A stretch of 5,480 nt of DNA from Pseudomonadota bacterium. GTDB taxonomy: Bacteria; Pseudomonadota; Alphaproteobacteria; Acetobacterales; Acetobacteraceae. Where the stretch lies: contig JAJZVE010000359.1 in NCBI GenBank assembly GCA_021845835.1, forward strand, positions 1 to 5,480, in the 5' to 3' direction. The position numbers were made by a program, and so were the translations under genes. Under the pieces are notes generated by a model. It searched no databases, was not told where the DNA came from, and saw only the letters and a program-made list of their open reading frames with translations. Shown one piece after another: positions 5,330 through 5,480 of the stretch (its first letter is position 1; every line of letters starts with the position of its first letter).

Positions 5330-5480
5330 ATGTCAGCGTCACTGGAACAGGACCGCGCGCTCCCGCTGCGGGTCGACCCTCTTGCCGCTCTGCGCGGTTT
5401 TTTCCACATCATGGAAGCCTGGGGTGTCAGCGCCGAAGACGGCCGCATTCTTCTCGGCGCACCACCCGAGCGAACCTACT
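5330..5480 (+). CDS. Xre/MbcA/ParS-type antitoxin, N-terminal part (3' partial)
   Basis: The first 50 residues are present before the window ends. After a short leader the segment DPLAALRGFFHIMEAWGV (16-33), followed by SAEDGRILLGAPPERTY (34-50), matches the Xre-like helix-turn-helix at the start of MbcA/ParS/Xre antitoxins. There, a similar L-FF-I---WG--- pattern precedes LLG-P-R-TYYRW. The start is ATG 5330, because GGAGG (5320-5324) ends 5 nt upstream. In-frame ATGs at 5315 and 5318 have no ribosome site and overlap the operator repeat. Family members normally repress their own operon and neutralise a RES-domain toxin encoded just downstream, which would be outside the window. The C-terminal toxin-binding DUF2384 domain is also outside, so the family call rests on the N terminus alone. 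Confidence 0.75.
   Translation, partial: MSASLEQDRALPLRVDPLAALRGFFHIMEAWGVSAEDGRILLGAPPERTY

Noticed and set aside
4323..5342. A 339-codon minus-strand open frame across the end of the ParB-like gene
   Set aside because: Ser/Arg/Pro-rich shadow translation that runs through the terminator hairpin and the Xre operator.

Overview
The window is GC-rich with strong G/C preference at third codon positions. Its genes look like those of an alphaproteobacterial plasmid or integrative element, possibly from the Rhodospirillales/Acetobacteraceae or a related group. That placement is inferred from gene content and composition, not from a marker gene. No rRNA, tRNA, CRISPR array, transposase or integrase is visible.

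Layout. (1) Positions 2-2419 (+) hold the C-terminal part of a very large SF2/SNF2-like helicase of the type fused to N12-class adenine-specific DNA methylases on plasmids. The window opens just after where the Walker A motif should be. (2) Positions 2544-3224 (-) hold a compact type II toxin-antitoxin operon, with a Phd/YefM-type antitoxin first and a PIN-domain (VapC/FitB-like) ribonuclease second, convergent with the helicase. (3) Positions 3225-3498 form a divergent intergenic region. It has the antitoxin promoter and a small palindrome at one end, a purine-rich tract, then a 112-nt imperfect inverted repeat (3329-3440) that can fold into a branched cruciform or RNA structure. (4) Positions 3499-5229 (+) encode a 576-residue ParB-like protein with intact CTP-binding motifs, a helix-turn-helix, an unassigned C-terminal half and an acidic tail. 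It ends at a strong GC hairpin. (5) Positions 5280-5480 carry a promoter/operator region with a perfect 9-bp inverted repeat, then the start of a second antitoxin gene (Xre/MbcA/ParS type). Its toxin, expected to be a RES-domain protein, would lie beyond the window.

Taken together this looks like a maintenance and DNA-processing segment of a mobile replicon: a large DNA helicase/methylase, an orphan ParB-like DNA-binding protein (no ParA within view), and two addiction modules flanking the ParB gene. The protein families are recognisable. The least explained item is the branched element just upstream of the ParB-like gene, which could be a structured mRNA leader, a small RNA, or a DNA site such as a partition site. 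The sequence alone does not decide between these.
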